Shown here: positions 41,406 to 50,484 of the stretch, one piece after another
Numbering within the stretch: position 1 is the first letter of the stretch
Layout of the letters: every line of letters starts with the position of its first letter
From: Pedobacter cryophilus
GTDB lineage: Bacteria; Bacteroidota; Bacteroidia; Sphingobacteriales; Sphingobacteriaceae
NCBI RefSeq assembly: GCF_005116455.1
Contig: NZ_SWBP01000001.1
Coordinates: 992,001 to 1,056,000, forward strand
Length of the DNA: 64,000 nucleotides
Direction of reading: 5' to 3'
Notes under the pieces: generated by a model
Told to the model about the DNA's origin: nothing
What the model saw: only the letters and a program-made list of their open reading frames with translations
Database searches by the model: none
Made by a program: the position numbers and the translations under genes

Positions 41406-41882
41406 ATGAAATACTATTCCTTTACCGACGAACCTTTAGTTTCTCCTGATGATTTTTTTATGAAAGAAGCATTAAAAGAAGCTCGTTTGGCGCTAGAAGC
41501 TGATGAAGTGCCGGTTGGAGCAGTTTTGGTAAGCAATGGCAGGATAATTGGTAAAGGACATAACTTAACAGAGCGGTTAAATGATGTAACGGCTCATGCA
41601 GAAATGCAGGCTTTTACAGCAGCAGCTAATTTTATTGGCGCAAAGTATTTAACAGATTGCACTTTGTATGTGACTTTAGAGCCTTGCGTAATGTGTGCCG
41701 GAGCAGCTTATTGGACACAAGTTAGTCGCATTGTTTTTGGCGCTTTTGACCCAGTAAGAGGTTTTTCTAGAATTAAACCATCTGTTTTACATCCTAAAAC
41801 ACAATATTTAGGTGGTATTTTAGAAAACGAATGTAGTATGTTAATAAAAAGCTTTTTTCAGTCAAAAAGAGATAAATCATAG
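41406..41882 (+). CDS. tadA: tRNA-specific adenosine deaminase
   Basis: Converts adenosine-34 to inosine in the tRNA-Arg(ACG) anticodon. Zinc deaminase motifs are complete: HAE (64-66) in NDVTAHAEMQAF and PCVMC (93-97) in TLEPCVMCAGAAYW. The ATG at 41406 gives 158 residues, the usual length. Upstream start candidates fall in repeat D and would add sequence from that repeat, so they are rejected. Confidence 0.94.
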   Translation: MKYYSFTDEPLVSPDDFFMKEALKEARLALEADEVPVGAVLVSNGRIIGKGHNLTERLNDVTAHAEMQAFTAAANFIGAKYLTDCTLYVTLEPCVMCAGAAYWTQVSRIVFGAFDPVRGFSRIKPSVLHPKTQYLGGILENECSMLIKSFFQSKRDKS

Positions 41883-41937
41883 AAACGGTTTAAATTTATA
41901 AAGAGAAAATTTTTATAGATTATTTTTGAGCGAAACG

Positions 41938-41988
41938 AGGCATGTTTTTGAAGAGATAGCGAAGCTTCTACCTCAAAAAAACATAACG
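41938..41988. repeat. Imperfect inverted repeat upstream of sod
   Basis: AGGCATGTTTTTGAAG and CTTCTACCTCAAAAAAACA pair imperfectly around AGATAGCGAAG. It lies about 140 bp before the superoxide dismutase start and may terminate tadA or be a dispersed repeat. A near-consensus -7 box TACCTTTA (42082-42089) serves sod. Confidence 0.35.
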
Positions 41989-42126
41989 AAGTAACAGCCA
42001 AAAAGAAGCATAAAAAAATTATTAGATAAATTTTAAACTGTTTCTTAACATTAAACTGAACAATTTTTAATTTCATGTGCTTACCTTTATAACATAAATA
42101 TTTCACAAATCTAAAATCAACATATT

Positions 42127-42729
42127 ATGGCTTTTGAATTACCAGCGTTACCATACGCATCAGACGCATTAGAACCAAACATTGACAAAGCTACCATGGA
42201 AATCCACCATGATAAACATCATGCAGCTTATGTTACCAATCTTAATAAAGCTTTAGAAGGCAAAGAAGACGGAAGTTCTATAGAAGAAATTTGTAAAAAC
42301 ATTGCTAACTACCCAGTAGCGGTAAGAAATAACGGTGGTGGACATTTTAACCATTCTTTATTTTGGTCTGTTATGGCGCCAAATGCAGGTGGCACTCCAA
42401 CAGGAGAATTAGCAGTAGCAATTGATGCTGCTTTTGGTTCTTTTGAAGATTTTAAAACTGCTTTTTCACAAGCGGGTATCACTCGTTTTGGTTCTGGTTG
42501 GGCTTGGCTTTGTGTTAAAGACGGAAAGCTAGAAGTTTGCTCTTCAGCAAATCAAGATAATCCTTTAATGCCCGGTGTAGGTTGTGGTGGCACTCCAATT
42601 TTAGCCATGGATGTTTGGGAACATGCTTATTACTTAAAATACCAAAACAGACGTCCTGATTACGTTGCGTCTTTTTTCAACGTAATTAACTGGACAGAAG
42701 TAGCTAGATTATTTGCAGCTGCAAAATAA
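42127..42729 (+). CDS. Superoxide dismutase (Fe/Mn family)
   Basis: Dismutates superoxide in the cytoplasm. Metal ligands are present: His27 in [13 protein letters not shown], His in [11 protein letters not shown], and Asp/His in [16 protein letters not shown]. The 200-residue length is typical. Residues that distinguish Fe from Mn forms do not give a clear verdict here, so metal use is left open (cambialistic enzymes are known in the phylum). A terminator follows 27 bp after the stop. Confidence 0.95.
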   Translation: MAFELPALPYASDALEPNIDKATMEIHHDKHHAAYVTNLNKALEGKEDGSSIEEICKNIANYPVAVRNNGGGHFNHSLFWSVMAPNAGGTPTGELAVAIDAAFGSFEDFKTAFSQAGITRFGSGWAWLCVKDGKLEVCSSANQDNPLMPGVGCGGTPILAMDVWEHAYYLKYQNRRPDYVASFFNVINWTEVARLFAAAK

Positions 42730-42756
42730 TTTTTGGCATCATTTTGATCATATTTT

Positions 42757-42787
42757 AAACGGGAAGAAATTTATCTTCCCGTTTTTT
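42757..42787 (+). terminator. Rho-independent terminator of sod
   Basis: AAACGGGAAG / CTTCCCGTTT, a perfect 10-bp stem with 8-nt loop, followed by a T-run. Confidence 0.9.
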
Positions 42788-42798
42788 ATTTCTCAAAC

Positions 42799-42960
42799 AT
42801 GAAAAAATTCATTTTACCATCTCTAGTTTTCTTGCTGTTTTTCTTAAGTAGTTGCGCTGCAATAGAAGGAATTTTTAAAGCCGGTTTATACTTAGGAATT
42901 TTTGCTGTAATAGCTATTTTGGTGGTTATTGTGTTCATATATATGAAAGTTAAAAAATAA
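42799..42960 (+). CDS. Small lipoprotein with one membrane helix, 53 aa
   Basis: MKKFILPSLVFLLFFLSSC is a signal peptide with lipobox LSSC; after AAIEGIFKAGLY comes one strong hydrophobic helix (about 31-48) and a basic end MKVKK. Similar tiny Bacteroidota proteins are often mis-annotated as phosphatidate cytidylyltransferase; they are too small for that. It sits 5 bp before the oxidoreductase gene and 11 bp after the sod terminator. Short size is why it is easily missed. Function unknown. Confidence 0.75.
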   Translation: MKKFILPSLVFLLFFLSSCAAIEGIFKAGLYLGIFAVIAILVVIVFIYMKVKK

Positions 42961-42965
42961 ATTTT

Positions 42966-43964
42966 ATGAAAGCATTGGTATTAGAGGGTATTCACGAACC
43001 TTTAAAAATCAAAGAAGTTCCTAAACCAGTTTTATTAAAGGCTGGAGAAGCTTTAGTGCAAATTAAAGCGGCGGCATTTAACAGAAGGGATTATTGGATA
43101 AGCCAAGGTAAATATGCAGGCTTAAAATTCCCAATTATTTTAGGTTCTGATGGTGCAGGAATTGTTGCCGAAGTTTTTGATGATGCAGATGAGCCTTGGT
43201 TAAATAAGGAGGTAGTAATTAATCCTGGAAATAATTGGGGTGCTAACCCAAATTTTCAAAGTCCAGATTTTAAAATATTGGGTTTACCAGATGATGGTAC
43301 TTTTGCCGAATATGTAAAAGTAAACACCTCAAATTTATACGCTAAGCCATCACATTTAAATTTTAAACAAGCAGCAGCTTTTCCTTTGGCTGGTTTAACA
43401 GCTTACAGAGCTTTATTTACTAAAGCTAAACTAACACCAAATGATACAGTGTTAATTGCCGGAATTGGTGGCGGTGCCGCATTATTTGCCTTACAATGGG
43501 CTACTCATTTTGGTGCAAAAGTATTTGTTACTTCAAGTTCTGATGAAAAAATTAGGTTAGCGCTTGAGTTGGGCGCAAAAGGAGGGGTAAATTATAAAGA
43601 ACACAATTGGGAAATAAAATTAAAAGAATTAGCAGGCGGTGTAGATGTAATTATTGATAGTGCTATTGGGCCAGGTTTTGCAAAACATTTTACCTACGTA
43701 AACGCAGGAGCAAGAATAGTTTTCTTTGGCGCTACAGCTGGAGATATGCCAGAATTGAACGCTAGAATTATTTTTTGGAAACAATTGCAAATTATAGGAA
43801 CAACCATGGGCACTTCTTTAGAGTTTGAAGAAATGTTGCAATTTATTTCTACCCATAAAATTGTTCCGGTTATTGAAGAGGTGTTTAGTTTTAAAGACGC
43901 TAATAAGGCTATTTCTTTAATGGATCAATCAAATCAGTTCGGAAAAATTGTATTAGAATTCTAA
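42966..43964 (+). CDS. Zinc-type alcohol dehydrogenase/quinone oxidoreductase (MDR family)
   Basis: NAD(P)H-dependent oxidoreductase of the medium-chain dehydrogenase/reductase superfamily, 332 residues. The N-terminal catalytic GroES-like domain has EVPKPVLLKAGEALVQIKAA and PIILGSDGAGIV. The Rossmann domain has AAFPLAGLTAYRAL, VLIAGIGGGAALFALQWATH (cofactor-binding Gly-rich loop, about 158-177) and IDSAIGPGF. Structural zinc Cys residues are not evident, so it is the quinone-oxidoreductase-like branch. Substrate unknown. Confidence 0.88.
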   Translation: MKALVLEGIHEPLKIKEVPKPVLLKAGEALVQIKAAAFNRRDYWISQGKYAGLKFPIILGSDGAGIVAEVFDDADEPWLNKEVVINPGNNWGANPNFQSPDFKILGLPDDGTFAEYVKVNTSNLYAKPSHLNFKQAAAFPLAGLTAYRALFTKAKLTPNDTVLIAGIGGGAALFALQWATHFGAKVFVTSSSDEKIRLALELGAKGGVNYKEHNWEIKLKELAGGVDVIIDSAIGPGFAKHFTYVNAGARIVFFGATAGDMPELNARIIFWKQLQIIGTTMGTSLEFEEMLQFISTHKIVPVIEEVFSFKDANKAISLMDQSNQFGKIVLEF

Positions 43965-44007
43965 ATAAAGGTGGCAGGTTATTTGTTTAATAGTTCAAAA
44001 TATAATT

Positions 44008-44193
44008 ATGAATTTAAAAAGAACCTTCGGAGCCGTATTAACAGTTTTAGGAATTGTTGGCCTAATTTATACCGCAGTAAGTTTTGTTCAGCACTCAGCT
44101 GATGTGCGTACTGCCATAGTAATTGGTGTATTAGGCGTAATATTCTTCTTTACAGGAATTAGTTTGGTAAGAACTACAAAAGATGAAGCATAG
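44008..44193 (+). CDS. Small two-helix membrane protein, 61 aa
   Basis: Two hydrophobic segments (about 7-27, FGAVLTVLGIVGLIYTAVSF, and 35-53, TAIVIGVLGVIFFFTGISL) with a short polar loop and charged C-terminus RTTKDEA. No named domain. Homologous-looking small proteins are frequent in Bacteroidota. It starts about 43 bp after the oxidoreductase and is followed by a bidirectional terminator. Function unknown. Confidence 0.78.
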   Translation: MNLKRTFGAVLTVLGIVGLIYTAVSFVQHSADVRTAIVIGVLGVIFFFTGISLVRTTKDEA

Positions 44194-44223
44194 ATTTTTG
44201 ATGCCGACTAGAAAAGAGATATC

Positions 44224-44255
44224 AAAAAAAATACCGCTCTAGGCGGTATTTTTTA
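44224..44255. terminator. Bidirectional terminator
   Basis: AAAAATACCGC / GCGGTATTTTTT stem around TCTAG, with A- and T-runs on either side. It separates the convergent small membrane protein and NlpC/P60 genes; its right edge overlaps the stop region of the latter. Confidence 0.88.
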
Positions 44256-44819
44256 GTTATTATTTAACTGGTCTTTTATAGATTCAAGGATTCTTCCTCC
44301 TTTATAAAAATATCTTTGCCAATAAGGCTCGTCTAAATTGCTAATCATTACGCCCTTGCTTGATGAAGCATGAGCAAATTTATTATCGCCAATATAAACG
44401 CCAACATGGCTAATAGATTTACTGTGTATTTTAAAAAAAACTAAATCGCCTTGTTTCAAATCAACTTTATTAATAGGATTCACCATACTAAAAATGTTTC
44501 TGGAGTTGTTTCCTATAATGGTATTGAAAGTTTTGTCGTACAATTTATAAGCAAAACCAGAACAATCTATTCCTTTTTCGGTATCGCCACCTAAACGGTA
44601 AGGAGTGCCTAACCAATCGTAAATAAATTGATACATTTTGGTATTACTAGTAGCAGAAATAGCCACACCCATTACTTGAGAGAAAAATCCGCTTGCTAAG
44701 TTATCTGGGTCAGAAACTTCGGCTTTTGATGCCGAATTAGAAGATGCAGGTTTAGAATTTTGAGCTTTAACAGTGTAGAAAAAACAAATTAGAAGGGCAA
44801 AAATTAAACTTTTCTTCAT
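44253..44819 (-). CDS. NlpC/P60-family peptidoglycan endopeptidase
   Basis: Cleaves peptide stems of peptidoglycan. A signal peptide of about 19 residues (LLICFFYTVKAQ) and a Ser/Asn-rich linker precede the NlpC/P60 domain (about 65-180). Its catalytic Cys is in KGIDCSGFAYKLYD and His in ISHVGVYIGDNKFAHASS. Length 188, typical of single-domain secreted enzymes. A -7 box TAATTTTG lies at 44876-44869 (minus), about 44 nt upstream of the start. Confidence 0.93.
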   Translation of the reverse strand: MKKSLIFALLICFFYTVKAQNSKPASSNSASKAEVSDPDNLASGFFSQVMGVAISATSNTKMYQFIYDWLGTPYRLGGDTEKGIDCSGFAYKLYDKTFNTIIGNNSRNIFSMVNPINKVDLKQGDLVFFKIHSKSISHVGVYIGDNKFAHASSSKGVMISNLDEPYWQRYFYKGGRILESIKDQLNNN

Positions 44820-44996
44820 AAAACTATATTTAAGGTACTGATTTTAACTAAAAACCGAACGTCCTAAACAAAATTATATTTTGTATTGCTGCGAAAATAG
44901 AACTTAAGTTTGTCTTACGCAAGAAATAAATAAAAGTTTTAACTCTTTTTAACAAAAATACAAAGCAACTGCTATTTAATTAAAAATGATGAGTTT

Positions 44997-45004
44997 TATA
45001 TTTG
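44997..45004 (+). promoter_or_regulatory. -7 promoter box of the pdhA-E2 operon
   Basis: TATATTTG matches TAnnTTTG, 45 nt before the pdhA ATG. A clear -33 TTTG is lacking. Confidence 0.45.
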
Positions 45005-45049
45005 TCCAGATATTGATAGATTTGCTTTCCTTAAAATAAGAATTTACGA

Positions 45050-46045
45050 ATGAGCTCAGTTGCAATTACAAAAGAAACTTACCTGTACTGGTATGAAATG
45101 ATGCTTCTCTTAAGAAGGTTTGAAGAAAAAGCAGGTCAACTTTATGGACAACAAAAAATCAGAGGATTTTGTCACTTGTATATTGGGCAAGAAGCCGTAA
45201 TTGCGGGTACCATGTCTGCAACAAAAAAAGATGATAGTTTAATTACGGCTTACCGTGATCACGCTCATCCTATTGCAAAGGGAATGTCTCCAAATGCAGC
45301 AATGGCCGAACTTTACGGAAAAGCAACTGGTTGTTCTAAAGGAAAAGGTGGTTCTATGCACTTTTTTGACAAAGAGAATAAATTTTTTGGTGGTCATGGT
45401 ATTGTTGGTGGTCAAATTCCATTGGGTGCAGGTATTGCTTTCGCAGAAAAATATTTAGGAACAGACAATGTAAACGTTTGTTACATGGGAGATGGTGCTG
45501 TACGTCAGGGTTCATTAAATGAAACCTTTAATATGGCTATGCTTTGGAAGTTACCAGTAGTTTTTGTTTGCGAAAACAACGGTTACGCCATGGGAACTTC
45601 AGTAGCTCGTACCTCAAACACTACTGATATTTATAAATTAGGTTTAGGTTATGAAATGCCATGTATGCCAGTAGATGGTATGGATCCGGTTGCGGTACAT
45701 AACGCCATGGATGAAGCGGTACAAAGAGCCAGAAAAGGAGAAGGACCTACTTTCTTAGAAATAAGAACTTACAGATACAAAGGACATTCCATGTCTGATC
45801 CTCAAAAATATCGTACCAAAGAAGAGGTAGAAGAATATAAAGCAAAAGATCCAATTGAGATTGTAAAAGCACATATTCAGGCAGAAAAATGGGCTGATGA
45901 AGCTTGGTTTGAAGAAATTGCAACCAAAATTAAAGCTCAGGTAGAAGAATCTGTGAAATTTGCTGAAGAATCTCCATATCCAGATGCTTCTGAACTATAC
46001 AAAGACGTTTATGCACAGGATAATTATCCTTTTGTAAAAGACTAA
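45050..46045 (+). CDS. pdhA: Pyruvate dehydrogenase E1 component, alpha subunit
   Basis: Thiamine-diphosphate decarboxylase subunit of the pyruvate dehydrogenase complex. The 331-residue chain has GFCHLYIGQEAV, GKGGSMHFFDKENKFFGGHG, and the ThDP motif MGDGAVRQGSLNETFNMA ... ENNGYAMGT (about 146-182), then the phosphorylation-loop-like YRYKGHSMSDPQKYR. The E2 gene follows after 45 bp; no E1 beta gene is adjacent, so that subunit must be encoded elsewhere, as is common in this phylum. Confidence 0.96.
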   Translation: MSSVAITKETYLYWYEMMLLLRRFEEKAGQLYGQQKIRGFCHLYIGQEAVIAGTMSATKKDDSLITAYRDHAHPIAKGMSPNAAMAELYGKATGCSKGKGGSMHFFDKENKFFGGHGIVGGQIPLGAGIAFAEKYLGTDNVNVCYMGDGAVRQGSLNETFNMAMLWKLPVVFVCENNGYAMGTSVARTSNTTDIYKLGLGYEMPCMPVDGMDPVAVHNAMDEAVQRARKGEGPTFLEIRTYRYKGHSMSDPQKYRTKEEVEEYKAKDPIEIVKAHIQAEKWADEAWFEEIATKIKAQVEESVKFAEESPYPDASELYKDVYAQDNYPFVKD

Positions 46046-46090
46046 TCTTATTTTAATACATACCGATCAAAAAAATTATTCAAATAGATA

Positions 46091-47734
46091 ATGGCTGAAG
46101 CAATAAAAATGCCCAAAATGAGTGACACCATGACTGAAGGTGTTTTAGCAAAGTGGCATAAAAAAGTTGGAGATAAAGTAAAACCAGGAGATGTAATAGC
46201 GGAAATAGAAACCGATAAAGCAACTATGGATTTTGAATCTTTCCAAGAAGGTGTTTTGTTATACATTGGTGTAGAAGAAGGTAAAGCAGTGCCAGTTGAT
46301 GCGCTTATAGCGGTAGTAGGAAATGAAGGGGAAGATTATAAAGCCATAGTAGAAGGTACACAAACCGCAGCAGCTCCAGAAGAAGCCAAAGTAGAAGAAA
46401 AAGTAGTAGAAGCCGCTCAACCTGAAGTGAAGGTTGCAGCAGTTGATACTTCAAGTATTCCTGCAATGGTGATTAGAATGCCAGCCCTGAGTGATACCAT
46501 GACGGAAGGTGTGATCAACAAATGGAATTTTAAAGTTGGCGACAAGATAAAATCAGACGATAGCTTAGCTGATGTAGAAACTGATAAAGCTACCATGGAA
46601 GTGGTAGGTTATGAAGAAGGAACGCTACTTTATTTAAGTGTTAACGAAGGCGAAGCGGTTCCTGTAAACGGAATTATAGCCATAGTGGGTAAAGAAGGAA
46701 CAGATATTACTCCTTTGCTTAACGCAGATAAAGGTGCACCAGCGGCAGCAGCTAAAGCAGAAGAAAAAGCAGTGAGTGTTGCTTCATCAGACGCAGTGGC
46801 TACTCCGGTTAAAGAAACAGCAGGTTCTACCGCTGATGATAGCAGAGTAAAGGCATCTCCATTAGCAAGAAAATTAGCGGAAGATAAAGGCATCAATTTA
46901 AATGATGTTAAAGGAAGTGCAGAAGGTGGCAGAATCATCAAGAAAGATATTGAAGATTTTAAACCAGCAGCAAAAGAAGCTTCAGCGCCAGCAGCAGCAG
47001 CAGCTCCGGTAGAAAAAGCTGCCGCACCAGCAATCCCTCAATTTACAGGCGAAGAGAAATACACAGAGAAACCAGTTTCTCAAATGCGTAAAGTAATTGC
47101 TAAAAGATTAGCAGAATCTTTATTTACAGCTCCTCACTTTTACCTTACCATGTCTATAGATATGGATCAGGCTATGCAAGCAAGGGTTAAAATAAATGAA
47201 TACGCACCAACTAAAGTGTCTTTTAACGATTTAGTATTAAAAGCATGCGCTGTTGCTTTAAAACAACATCCTGTTATTAATTCTTCTTGGTTGGGAGATA
47301 AAATAAGATACAATGAGCATGTTAATATTGGAGTTGCAGTAGCCGTAGAAGATGGTTTATTGGTTCCGGTTATTCGTTTTGCTGATGGAAAATCTTTAAC
47401 TCACATATCTGCAGAAGTAAAAGACTTTGCTGGTAAAGCGAAAGCTAAAAAATTAGTGCCAGCAGATTGGGAAGGTTCTACCTTTACTATTTCTAATTTA
47501 GGAATGTTTGGTATTGATGAATTTACTGCAATTATTAACCCACCTGATGCTTGTATTTTAGCAGTTGGCGGTATATCTCAAGTGCCAGTAGTTAAAAACG
47601 GACAAGTTGTACCAGGTAACGTAATGAAGGTAACTTTAAGTTGTGACCATAGAGTAGTAGATGGTGCTTCAGGAGCAGCATTTTTACAAACGCTGAAAGC
47701 ATTGTTAGAAGAGCCAGTTAGATTATTAGCATAA
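46091..47734 (+). CDS. Dihydrolipoamide acetyltransferase (PDH E2), two lipoyl domains
   Basis: Core of the pyruvate dehydrogenase complex, moving acetyl groups from E1 to CoA. Two lipoyl domains carry the modified Lys in ETDKATM (first at Lys43, second near 168); each begins with a KMPKMSDTMTEGV-like or RMPALSDTMTEGV strand. An Ala/Glu-rich linker precedes the peripheral subunit-binding domain (SPLARKLAEDKGIN to GGRIIKKDIEDF, about 255-295). The catalytic domain (about 320-547) has the active-site His in SCDHRVVDGASGA. 547 residues with duplicated lipoyl domains fits Bacteroidota E2. A strong terminator follows. Confidence 0.96.
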   Translation: MAEAIKMPKMSDTMTEGVLAKWHKKVGDKVKPGDVIAEIETDKATMDFESFQEGVLLYIGVEEGKAVPVDALIAVVGNEGEDYKAIVEGTQTAAAPEEAKVEEKVVEAAQPEVKVAAVDTSSIPAMVIRMPALSDTMTEGVINKWNFKVGDKIKSDDSLADVETDKATMEVVGYEEGTLLYLSVNEGEAVPVNGIIAIVGKEGTDITPLLNADKGAPAAAAKAEEKAVSVASSDAVATPVKETAGSTADDSRVKASPLARKLAEDKGINLNDVKGSAEGGRIIKKDIEDFKPAAKEASAPAAAAAPVEKAAAPAIPQFTGEEKYTEKPVSQMRKVIAKRLAESLFTAPHFYLTMSIDMDQAMQARVKINEYAPTKVSFNDLVLKACAVALKQHPVINSSWLGDKIRYNEHVNIGVAVAVEDGLLVPVIRFADGKSLTHISAEVKDFAGKAKAKKLVPADWEGSTFTISNLGMFGIDEFTAIINPPDACILAVGGISQVPVVKNGQVVPGNVMKVTLSCDHRVVDGASGAAFLQTLKALLEEPVRLLA

Positions 47735-47755
47735 TTAAAGCATTACATTTTGTTA

Positions 47756-47785
47756 AAACCTCACTTTTTAAGTGAGGTTTTTTTG
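47756..47785 (+). terminator. Rho-independent terminator of the pdh operon
   Basis: AAACCTCACTT / AAGTGAGGTTT with a short T loop and a seven-T tail. Confidence 0.92.
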
Positions 47786-47844
47786 TTTAATGTCATACCT
47801 GTATTATATTCTTAAATTGCTTAATAACTACATTTTATAATTGA

Positions 47845-47852
47845 TACTTTTG
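47845..47852 (+). promoter_or_regulatory. -7 promoter box of the mla operon
   Basis: TACTTTTG matches TAnnTTTG and lies about 90 nt before the TTG start of the permease gene. A TTG lies 25 bp upstream, longer than the usual spacing. Confidence 0.4.
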
Positions 47853-47941
47853 CATCGAAATTTATTAATGATTATGGAATAATATTTGTTAAGCAAGCTT
47901 GCTTAGTAAACTTAAAATCATTATTAGGGATATATCACATT

Positions 47942-48724
47942 TTGGAAGTAAAAAAATCGCGGTTCTCGCAAAAGTTTAATAATATGTTCCTGGAGCTTTA
48001 CCGGGTGCATCAATTCATTAAAAAGTTTTTTATAGAAGCTATTGCTCCACCTTATGAGGGAAGAGAGATTTTAAGACAGTGCTATCAGGTAGGGTATAAA
48101 TCTTTAGCATTAATTTCTCTTACAGGTTTTATCACCGGAATTGTATTTGCAAAACAATCCAGACCTTCATTGGCCGAATTTGGAGCGACTTCTTGGTTGC
48201 CCTCTTTAGTGGGCATTGCTTTATTAAGAACCTTAGCGCCTTTACTTACCGCATTAATTTCTGCCGGAAAAGTGGGTTCTAGCATTGGTGCCGAGTTAGG
48301 ATCTATGAAAGTGAGCGAGCAAATAGATGCCATGGAAGTTTCTGCCACCAACCCTTTTAAATATTTAGTTGTGAGCCGCGTTTTGGCTACCACCATATCT
48401 ATTCCCATTTTAACTTTTTACACCGCCTTTGTAGGTTTATTAGGTGGATTTTTAAACATCACTTCATCAGAAAGCACAAGTTTTAGCACTTATATTCAAA
48501 CTTCATTAGAATCTATTACATTTTTAGATATTACTTCATCCACCATAAAAGCCATTGTTTTTGGTTTTACCATTGGTATGGTGGGTTGCTACCAAGGTTA
48601 TAACTCATCAAAAGGAACAGAAGGAGTAGGAAAAGCCGCAAATTCTGCCGTTGTAATAGGCATGTTTTTAGTATTTATTGAAGAAGTAATTGCAACTCAA
48701 ATCACATTCTTATTTAGAACATGA
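47942..48724 (+). CDS. ABC transporter permease, MlaE family
   Basis: Inner-membrane permease of an MCE lipid transporter, 260 residues. About five or six helices; the family signature region includes GYKSLALISLTGFITGIVFAK, LAPLLTALISAGKVGSSIGAELG and MKVSEQIDAMEVSATNPFKYLVVSR, all diagnostic for MlaE. The start is TTG at 47942 (MEVKKSRFSQKFNN). It overlaps the ATPase gene by 4 bp. With the ATPase and MlaD genes it forms a three-gene lipid-trafficking operon for outer-membrane maintenance; no MlaB or MlaC homologue is adjacent. Confidence 0.92.
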   Translation: MEVKKSRFSQKFNNMFLELYRVHQFIKKFFIEAIAPPYEGREILRQCYQVGYKSLALISLTGFITGIVFAKQSRPSLAEFGATSWLPSLVGIALLRTLAPLLTALISAGKVGSSIGAELGSMKVSEQIDAMEVSATNPFKYLVVSRVLATTISIPILTFYTAFVGLLGGFLNITSSESTSFSTYIQTSLESITFLDITSSTIKAIVFGFTIGMVGCYQGYNSSKGTEGVGKAANSAVVIGMFLVFIEEVIATQITFLFRT

Positions 48725-49491
48725 CAGCAACTGAAAATCATCCTAACAAAGAAACCGTAATTTCTATAAGAGATGTTAAAAAATCTTTTGGAGACTATGA
48801 TGTTTTGCGTGGCGCAGATTTGGATTTGTACCGAGGCGAAAATTTAGTGGTTTTAGGAAGATCAGGAACTGGAAAATCAGTATTGATAAAAATTATTGCA
48901 GGTTTATTAACTCAAGATAGCGGCTCAGTAAAAGTGTTGGGGCAAGCAGTTGATGAGATTAGCGGTAAAGAACTCATTAAACTTCGTTTAAGGGTTGGTT
49001 TTTCTTTTCAAAATAGTGCTTTGTATGATAGCATGACGGTGAGAAAAAATTTAGAGTTTCCGCTAGTAAGAAATCAAAAAAACCTCACCAAAGCCGAAAT
49101 AAACAAGGCAACCGAATCTGTTTTAGATGCAGTTGGGCTTTTACAAACCATCAATCAAATGCCTTCTGAACTTTCTGGAGGTCAAAGAAAAAGAATAGGA
49201 ATTGCCAGGACGCTTATTTTACAACCCGAAATTATGTTGTATGATGAGCCTACTGCAGGCTTAGACCCTATTACTTGTATCGAGATTAATAATTTGATTA
49301 ATGAAGTAAAGGAGAGATACAAAACAAGTTCTATCATTATCACTCATGATTTAACTTGTGCAAAGCATGTGGGAGATAGAGTGGCAATGCTTTTAGATGG
49401 CTCATTTGAACGGGTTGGAACTTTTGAAGAAGTTTTTGATACCGATGACGAACGAGTGAAACCATTTTACGATTATAATTTTATAGATTAA
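48721..49491 (+). CDS. ABC transporter ATP-binding protein, MlaF family
   Basis: ATPase of the MCE transporter, 256 residues. Walker A GRSGTGKSVLIK, Q-loop region FSFQNSALYDSMTV, ABC signature LSGGQRKRIGIAR, Walker B IMLYDEPTAGLDP and switch IITHDLTCAK are all intact. SALYDSMTVRKNLEFPL is typical of MlaF. Its start overlaps the permease stop (ATGA), and the MlaD gene follows 3 bp later. Confidence 0.94.
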   Translation: MTATENHPNKETVISIRDVKKSFGDYDVLRGADLDLYRGENLVVLGRSGTGKSVLIKIIAGLLTQDSGSVKVLGQAVDEISGKELIKLRLRVGFSFQNSALYDSMTVRKNLEFPLVRNQKNLTKAEINKATESVLDAVGLLQTINQMPSELSGGQRKRIGIARTLILQPEIMLYDEPTAGLDPITCIEINNLINEVKERYKTSSIIITHDLTCAKHVGDRVAMLLDGSFERVGTFEEVFDTDDERVKPFYDYNFID

Positions 49492-49494
49492 GAC

Positions 49495-50484
49495 ATGAGT
49501 CAACCATCAGATAATAAACGGGCAATAACCGTAGGGATTTTTTTATTTTTAGGCTTAGTGATTTTCCTAGTTGGGGTTTTTACTTTAGGAGGCCAAAAAA
49601 AGACATTTGTTAAAAGCTTTAGCTTAAACGTTGTTTTTGACGATATTCAAGGCTTAAAAGCCGGCAACAATGTTTGGTTCTCTGGAGTTAAAATTGGTAC
49701 TATAAAAAAGGTGCAATTTTACGGAACTTCACAAGTTCAGGTATTTTTAAGCATTGAAGAAGAAGCGCATAAATACATCCATAAAGATGCTAAAGCCAGT
49801 ATCAGTTCTGATGGTTTAATAGGAAATAAAATTGTAGTAATTGATGGTGGCTCTCCCAAATTTCCTTTTGTAGAAGACGGAGATAAATTATTGGTGAATA
49901 CTACCCTATCTACAGATGATATTATGAAAACCTTACAGGTAAATAATAAAAACCTGGTAGACATCACCACAGATTTTAGAATTCTATCTCGCAATTTGGT
50001 TGATGGAAAAGGAGCCGCAGGCGCTTTACTTTCAGACCAAGAAGTGGCAAATAATTTTAAAACTATTGTAGCCAACCTTCAAAGCACCACTTCATCGGCA
50101 AATAAAATGGTTGATGAGCTCAATGCTTTTACCAGCAAACTAAATAACAAAGGTGGTTTAGCCGATCAGGTTTTAACAGATACCGTTGTTTTTGCAAGAT
50201 TACAAGCGTCTGTAAAGGCTTTAGAAAAAACCGCAGCTTCTGCCGCAACCTTAACAGAAAACCTAAACCAGGCGTCTAATAAACTCACCAAGAGCGATAA
50301 TGCAGCAGGCTTACTTTTAAATGATGCGCAAACTGCCCAACAAGTGAAAGCCATTATGCAAAACCTACAAACCAGCAGTAAAAAGTTAGATGAAAATTTA
50401 GAAGCTCTACAACATAATTTCTTGTTAAGAGGATTCTTTAAAAAGAAAGAAAAAGAAGCCGAAGAAGCAAAAACAATAAATTAA
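49495..50484 (+). CDS. MCE-family substrate-binding protein (MlaD)
   Basis: Membrane-anchored lipid-binding subunit, 329 residues. One N-terminal helix (about 11-31, AITVGIFLFLGLVIFLVGVF) is followed by the MCE domain (about 40-120: FDDIQGLKAGNNVWFSGVKIG, the usual G-V-x-I-G core; ISSDGLIGNKIVVI). A long, mainly helical, Ser/Thr/Asn-rich coiled C-terminal region (about 140-310) may form a periplasmic tunnel, as in related proteins. Repeat copy B starts at the base after the stop codon. Confidence 0.92.
   Translation: MSQPSDNKRAITVGIFLFLGLVIFLVGVFTLGGQKKTFVKSFSLNVVFDDIQGLKAGNNVWFSGVKIGTIKKVQFYGTSQVQVFLSIEEEAHKYIHKDAKASISSDGLIGNKIVVIDGGSPKFPFVEDGDKLLVNTTLSTDDIMKTLQVNNKNLVDITTDFRILSRNLVDGKGAAGALLSDQEVANNFKTIVANLQSTTSSANKMVDELNAFTSKLNNKGGLADQVLTDTVVFARLQASVKALEKTAASAATLTENLNQASNKLTKSDNAAGLLLNDAQTAQQVKAIMQNLQTSSKKLDENLEALQHNFLLRGFFKKKEKEAEEAKTIN

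Noticed and set aside
45050-47734. Missing E1 beta gene as sign of a broken PDH operon
   Set aside because: E1 alpha followed by E2, with E1 beta elsewhere, is common in Bacteroidota; both genes are intact.
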